Translations under genes and position numbers: made by a program
Notes under the pieces: generated by a model
What the model saw: the letters and a program-made list of their open reading frames with translations, nothing else
What the model was told of the DNA's origin: nothing
The model's database searches: none
Shown: one piece after another, positions 10,501 to 16,639 of the stretch
How the letters are laid out: each line of letters starts with the position of its first letter
Numbering within the stretch: the stretch's first letter is position 1
Source of the DNA: Chromera velia
Taxonomy: Eukaryota > Sar > Chromeraceae
Assembly (NCBI GenBank): GCA_018398765.1
Contig: JAHBMJ010001416.1
Coordinates: 87,790-112,759 of the forward strand
Direction of reading: 5' to 3'
Length of the DNA stretch: 24,970 nt

Positions 10501-12569
10501 AACACTACTGTCACCCGTGCACGCACATGTGCATGCTCGTACGCAACCACACGCACAGACAGACATACCTGAGCACGACAGGCCATCTCCAGTGAAGCCG
10601 GCATTGCAGGCACAGGAGAAACTCCCCGCGCTGTTTGTGCACGAGGCGTCGCTGTGGCAGTTGTGGCTCGGAATGGTGCACTCGTCTAGATGTGCACACA
10701 CAAACACACACACACACACACGGAGCCACATCGAAGCCGGTTCGGAAGGCTGCCTGTGACTTTCTGACCCCTTGCGTGTCTCTTCTTTCCGACACTTCCG
10801 GAACGCTTCTGTCCCTCCATGCACGTGGAGGGATTCCTCGGCGTCTCTCTACACATTTGACTGACAACTTTTCTTCCCTCCCTTCTCGAAACATACGGAG
10901 ACGATAGTTGAAAAATGTAAAAGAAATCGGGGTATTCAAATTAAGTATCCATCCTGACTGCATTTGCAATCCTTGCTGTTTGTCTGTCTGTCTGTCTGTC
11001 TGTGTGTCTGTCTGCCAGGCTCACCGCTGCAATCAGTGCCAGATCCTCCGGTCAGGCCCGCAAGCGCTGCGCTCACATGAGAACATCAAGGCATCAGGGG
11101 CGATCGAAATTAAGTGAAATGACATGAATTTCGGGAAGTGTCCAATAGGTCCAGGAGAAGGCACTGCTGAGACCGACCAAGAAAAGAAAGTCTGCAGGCC
11201 CCGAAAGAGACGATAGACAACAAAGCATTCATCCCTTGGCTGAGCGAGTCTCCTCTCTGTTAGGATCCAAGCAGGCTCTCAGGCAGGCAGGTTAGAATAA
11301 TTAATTGATGTTTTCTTTCGTTCCTTTTCATGCACAACTTTGATCATCGCGATTACTTTCATTGCGTGCAAGTGACGTGAGTGAGACCTTCTTTGATTTC
11401 CTGCCGTCACGAAAAAAAGACTTTCTTTGCATGCATGAGAAGAGACATGGAAGGGACCAGTATGCAAGCAACAGGCTTGCTCCGCTTTCCCGTTTCAGAA
11501 AATCATTTTTTGTGTTCGGCCTTTCGCCCTTTTCATCCCTGTCTCAACTAACTCCACTCTGAATCCTAGACGGAATTCTTTCTCTCTCTTTCTTTCCGGC
11601 CTCCGGCCACCTGCACCCAGTACGTAAGCGCATGATGATGATGATGCCCTTCATTCCTGGGTGGCAGCTAGGCATGCCGCCTTTGAATGCATGCATGCAT
11701 GCATGGTGAGGTACTCCACTGACTTGGATAAATTTCGACTTCCGACACGCTGAAGGCCCCGATGGAATGGTGATACCGTCGGTAGACCTCAAATTTGAAT
11801 TGATCAAAGGCGCCCGCCGTACAGGAGGACACGGTGTACTCCTTGATCACAGCAGAGCTCCACGCCTGATCTGCATAAGACCCGATCTCTACCCAGGTGG
11901 TTCCGTCAGTCGAGCCGTAGACCTTCACTTCCCTGATCATTTCGTCTGTTCCTGTGGCGCCATTGTTTGCAGGTCCCGCTCCCCACCCCGCGATCTCCAC
12001 CGCACAAGGCAATTCGAGAATGAAGTCGTAAACCCGCGAGGTGTCGACACTCCCGGTTCGGGGGTTCGTTGCGTGGCCGGACTTGAAGTAAGAGCTCGCG
12101 TCAAGAACCCGGTCGAAGGCCATTGAAGGTTTGTACTGCGTCTCCCAGCCGCTGCTGCTCTTGGCTCTGTATTTGCCTTGACACGAGACATCCGATCCTG
12201 CGTAGTCAGAGTAGAAGCTGTTGTGACCGTTGTAGGGCGTCGAGGCGTCCTCAGTCCAACTGCCCCCAGCAGCAATGTCGGAGGGAGGAAGGACGGAAAC
12301 TGTCGTGCCAACCGCAACTGCAAGAAAGGAAGGAAAAAACAAAGCAAGCAGGCGGAGAAGGAAAGACTCGCATGCGTGACCGTCTTCGCTTCAGATTGCG
12401 AGTATGGGTGGCGTGTGCCATTGGACGACGATGGTTTCAAGCTTGGATTTCTGTTCTCTTTTGTGTGGGGTGCATTCGAGGGGTCACATGCGCACTTACT
12501 GACTGTCAATTACCCGCCCACTTATTCAGTCAGTAAGTGACTGACGTACCCACGCACGAAATCTCTCTT

Positions 12570-12641
<72 letters not shown>

Positions 12642-15600
12642 ACTCGTAGGGTTGCATGTCGCTGTGTATCCCGCGTTGCACTGGCAGGTGAACGACCCTC
12701 CGGTGTTCGTGCAGGCCGCATTTGTGTCACAGTTGTGACTGCCCCCAGAGCATTCATCCGCGTCTGCAGGCACAATAAGAGAAGAAACATGCACGGGCCT
12801 TGCAAGGATTTGCTCTTCATAAGTTGGCTCTCTGTCAAGCAAACGGACTTGAAAAAAGATTTCATACACTTTCGGGTCATTGACGAAAGGAACAGACTTT
12901 TTTTCGGCTCCGTGTGTGAAGTTGTGGCTCTCTGCTTAAGACACAGGACTGCTGATACGCAACCCGACAAGACAAAGCCACGTAGCGCACCATCCCCCCC
13001 CCCTCCCACTCACACGCACATCTACGTGAAGGCAGCAGTGACACACGCGCAGACAGCTGGCACGAGGACACACAGACCTGAGCACGACAGGCCGTCTCCA
13101 GTGAAGCCAGAGTTGCAGGCACAGGTGAAACTCCCCGCGCTGTTTGTGCACGAGGCGTCGCTGTGGCAGTTGTGGCTCGGAACGGTGCACTCGTCTAGAT
13201 CTGCACATACAGATAGGAAGTCACAGAAAAAGAGAACAGCACGGAAGAAAGGAAGGAAGTTTCGCTTTGCGGCTGTCCATCCTCCCCTATCTCACATGAT
13301 GCACATTTGCGGTTCTCTGCCCACCTCCCCTATCTCACATGATGCACATTTGCGGTTCTCTGCCCACCTCTGTCCGTTTGTGGCATACTGCTCCCCTCTC
13401 CCCTCTCTACAGTCATACGCAGGCAGAAAGCTGAAAGAAGCATCAAAAACGGATGCGCACGATGTTGAACCATATGCTCTCATGTCAGACTTTTTTGACG
13501 ACTGCTCCCTGCAGTCCTCTCCTTACGTCCAACCGATCTTTGGATGAAGATCAGTCCTTCTTTCTGTCTGTGGACTACTGGTCAGGATCACTCACCCGCA
13601 CACGTAATTCCGTCTCCACTGAACCCCGTCAGGCAGGTGCAGAGGAAACTCCCGACAGTGTCGGCACAAGAGGCCCGAGGGAAGTCGCAGTTGTGGGCGC
13701 CAGAGATGCACTCGGCAGCGTCTGCATGGATTCACTCGGCAGAATGGGGTTAAGCGGTCAGGCTGTCTGGCGTGCTAGTGCAGGTCTACGGTTGTTGTTT
13801 GTGAGGCATACACATGGATGCCAGTCGTCAATGTGCATCCAAGACAGTTAATGTGCATCCAAGACTTCAGAAGGAAGAGACGGGTCTGGTATTGTGGAAG
13901 AAAACAGGTCGCCGCAACGATTCCCTGGATCTGAAGGAGTCCAAAAATACCTCTTGAAAGCGTAACAAGAAAGGAAAGGAACGGAGATAGCCTCTTGGAC
14001 TGATACGGCCGTAGAGGAGGATCGAAGCAGATTCACTTAACTAGGCCTTCACCACTAGGTCCACGCCCTTCCCTTTACATTCACACATATTTGCGCACAC
14101 ACGCGTGAAAGAAAAACTCACTCGAGCACGTGACCCCGTCTCCCTCGAATCCCGTGTTGCATCCACAAAGGAAAGAGCCCACGATGTTGGAGCACGAGGC
14201 GTCCGTGTGGCAATTCTCTCTTGAGAGGGCACATTCATCCCCGTCTGCACACAGAAAAAGAAAGATCGGAACGATGGGATCGAGCAGAGACAATGTCTAT
14301 GCGTGGATGTTGGTGGCGATTTATGTACTCGCAAGAGCCTGTGAGAGATCCAGCGACTTGATGGGCACTTCAAAGAAAGGCAAAGACGGCTGTTCGTCCT
14401 CAGATCTCCCTCCCTGGACGTCTACACCAGCACGCACGCACGCACACACACACACACACACAAACACGTGCACACAGTCTCACCCGAGAGACTTCCGAAA
14501 GGATAGATGCAGGTATGGAGAACTAAGAATAGTGAAGCGACGATGGAGAGAGACGCAGACCTCATATCGCATACGGGTTACTACGGAGACTTTCTGTCTC
14601 ACATGCCGTGCTCTTTCTCTCTCGATGCCGCTTAGTCTATGCATATGTATCCGTACATACCGGCACAAGTGATGCCGTCTCCAACGAATCCCGCATTACA
14701 GGCACACCCGAAGGAACCAGCAGAGTCTGCGCAGGTGGCATTGGCGTTGCAGTCATGCGCGTTTGTCGAGCACTCGTCGATGTCTGCAGGCATTCAGGCA
14801 CACAAACAAAAATAATCAAAACATAGATAGACGTACTAAACAGACGGTGTCGACATAAACATTCATGGGAGCCCTTCACTCGACCTCTTGTTCCTCTTTT
14901 GGTTTAAAGTGGGCCTCCCGCGCGTCTGCCAACTTATTCAAGGGACGAAGAAAGAACGACTAGAAGTGTAGCCAGACATGTCAAATGAAGATACAATAAG
15001 CCAAGCATGCAGTTTCTTCTTCTGACCCTCAACATGCGTGTATCCTTGCCTCAAGCCTCTACAATCAACTGGTACGGCACTGTATCCACAGAAGTGGGTG
15101 TCGATACAAAAGAATCTCAGGGACACAAACAAATGGCCTGTGAAGAGCTATCACGCTAACGCACGAGCCTACTGACTCACTCAAGCAACTGGTTCCCGTG
15201 GTCCCCCCCCCGTCTGAATACCCCGTGTTGCACGCGCAGGTGAACGAGGCTGCCGTGTCGGAACAGCTTGCAGAAGCGTGACAGTCGTGCGCGTTGGTGA
15301 AGCACTCATCGAGAGGTTCGCAGAACTCGATGTTGTCAAACCCCCCTTCCCAGTAAATCCAGAACATCAGCCCATTCTCCCCCAAAGGGAGATTCCCATC
15401 AAACTTCACGTGTTCGACAGTGGGCCCAGAGGAAACAGCATGGTGCCACTGAACTGTGAAGCTGAGAGATCCTGTGACGGTCTCGTTGAGCACGAGAAAC
15501 TCGTCAAGAGAAGACTCAACCATGAGGTCCGCTGAGGACCAGAGAAGCACATCAGCGTTCGTGCCCTCAACGGGCATTAACAAAATCTGCACCAATGCAT

Positions 15601-15798
15601 GTTGCATCCATCCATCCATCCAGATGTCTATCCATCGATCCATCCATGTTTTCATAAGGGCCGGATTCATTTACTCATTTCGCTCCAAATTGCACGCGGA
15701 TTGATCGATATCCTTCTGTGTACAATCCTCCCTCCATTTCGTCCAGTCTTTGTGTCATAGCGCCGTCGCCTTTGTCTGTGTGTGTATGTATGTATGTA

Positions 15799-15836
<38 letters not shown>

Positions 15837-16535
15837 NTCGATACAAAAGAATCTCAGGGACACAAACAAATGGCCTGTGAAGAGCTATCACGCTAACGCA
15901 CGAGCCTACTGACTCACTCAAGCAACTGGTTCCCGTGGTCCCCCCCCCGTCTGAATACCCCGTGTTGCACGCGCAGGTGAACGAGGCTGCCGTGTCGGAA
16001 CAGCTTGCAGAAGCGTGACAGTCGTGCGCGTTGGTGAAGCACTCATCGAGAGGTTCGCAGAACTCGATGTTGTCAAACCCCCCTTCCCAGTAAATCCAGA
16101 ACATCAGCCCATTCTCCCCCAAAGGGAGATTCCCATCAAACTTCACGTGTTCGACAGTGGGCCCAGAGGAAACAGCATGGTGCCACTGAACTGTGAAGCT
16201 GAGAGATCCTGTGACGGTCTCGTTGAGCACGAGAAACTCGTCAAGAGAAGACTCAACCATGAGGTCCGCTGAGGACCAGAGAAGCACATCAGCGTTCGTG
16301 CCCTCAACGGGCATTAACAAAATCTGCACCAATGCATGTTGCATCCATCCATCCATCCAGATGTCTATCCATCGATCCATCCATGTTTTCATAAGGGCCG
16401 GATTCATTTACTCATTTCGCTCCAAATTGCACGCGGATTGATCGATATCCTTCTGTGTACAATCCTCCCTCCATTTCGTCCAGTCTTTGTGTCATAGCGC
16501 CGTCGCCTTTGTCTGTGTGTGTATGTATGTATGTA

Positions 16536-16573
<38 letters not shown>

Positions 16574-16603
16574 GATGTGTGTGTGTATGTGTGTGTATGT
16601 GTG

Positions 16604-16639
<36 letters not shown>

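Noticed and set aside
12537-13547. 336-residue plus-strand open frame
   Set aside because: It crosses CT/CA microsatellites and is antisense to two clear EGF exons with splice sites on the other strand; no family resemblance.
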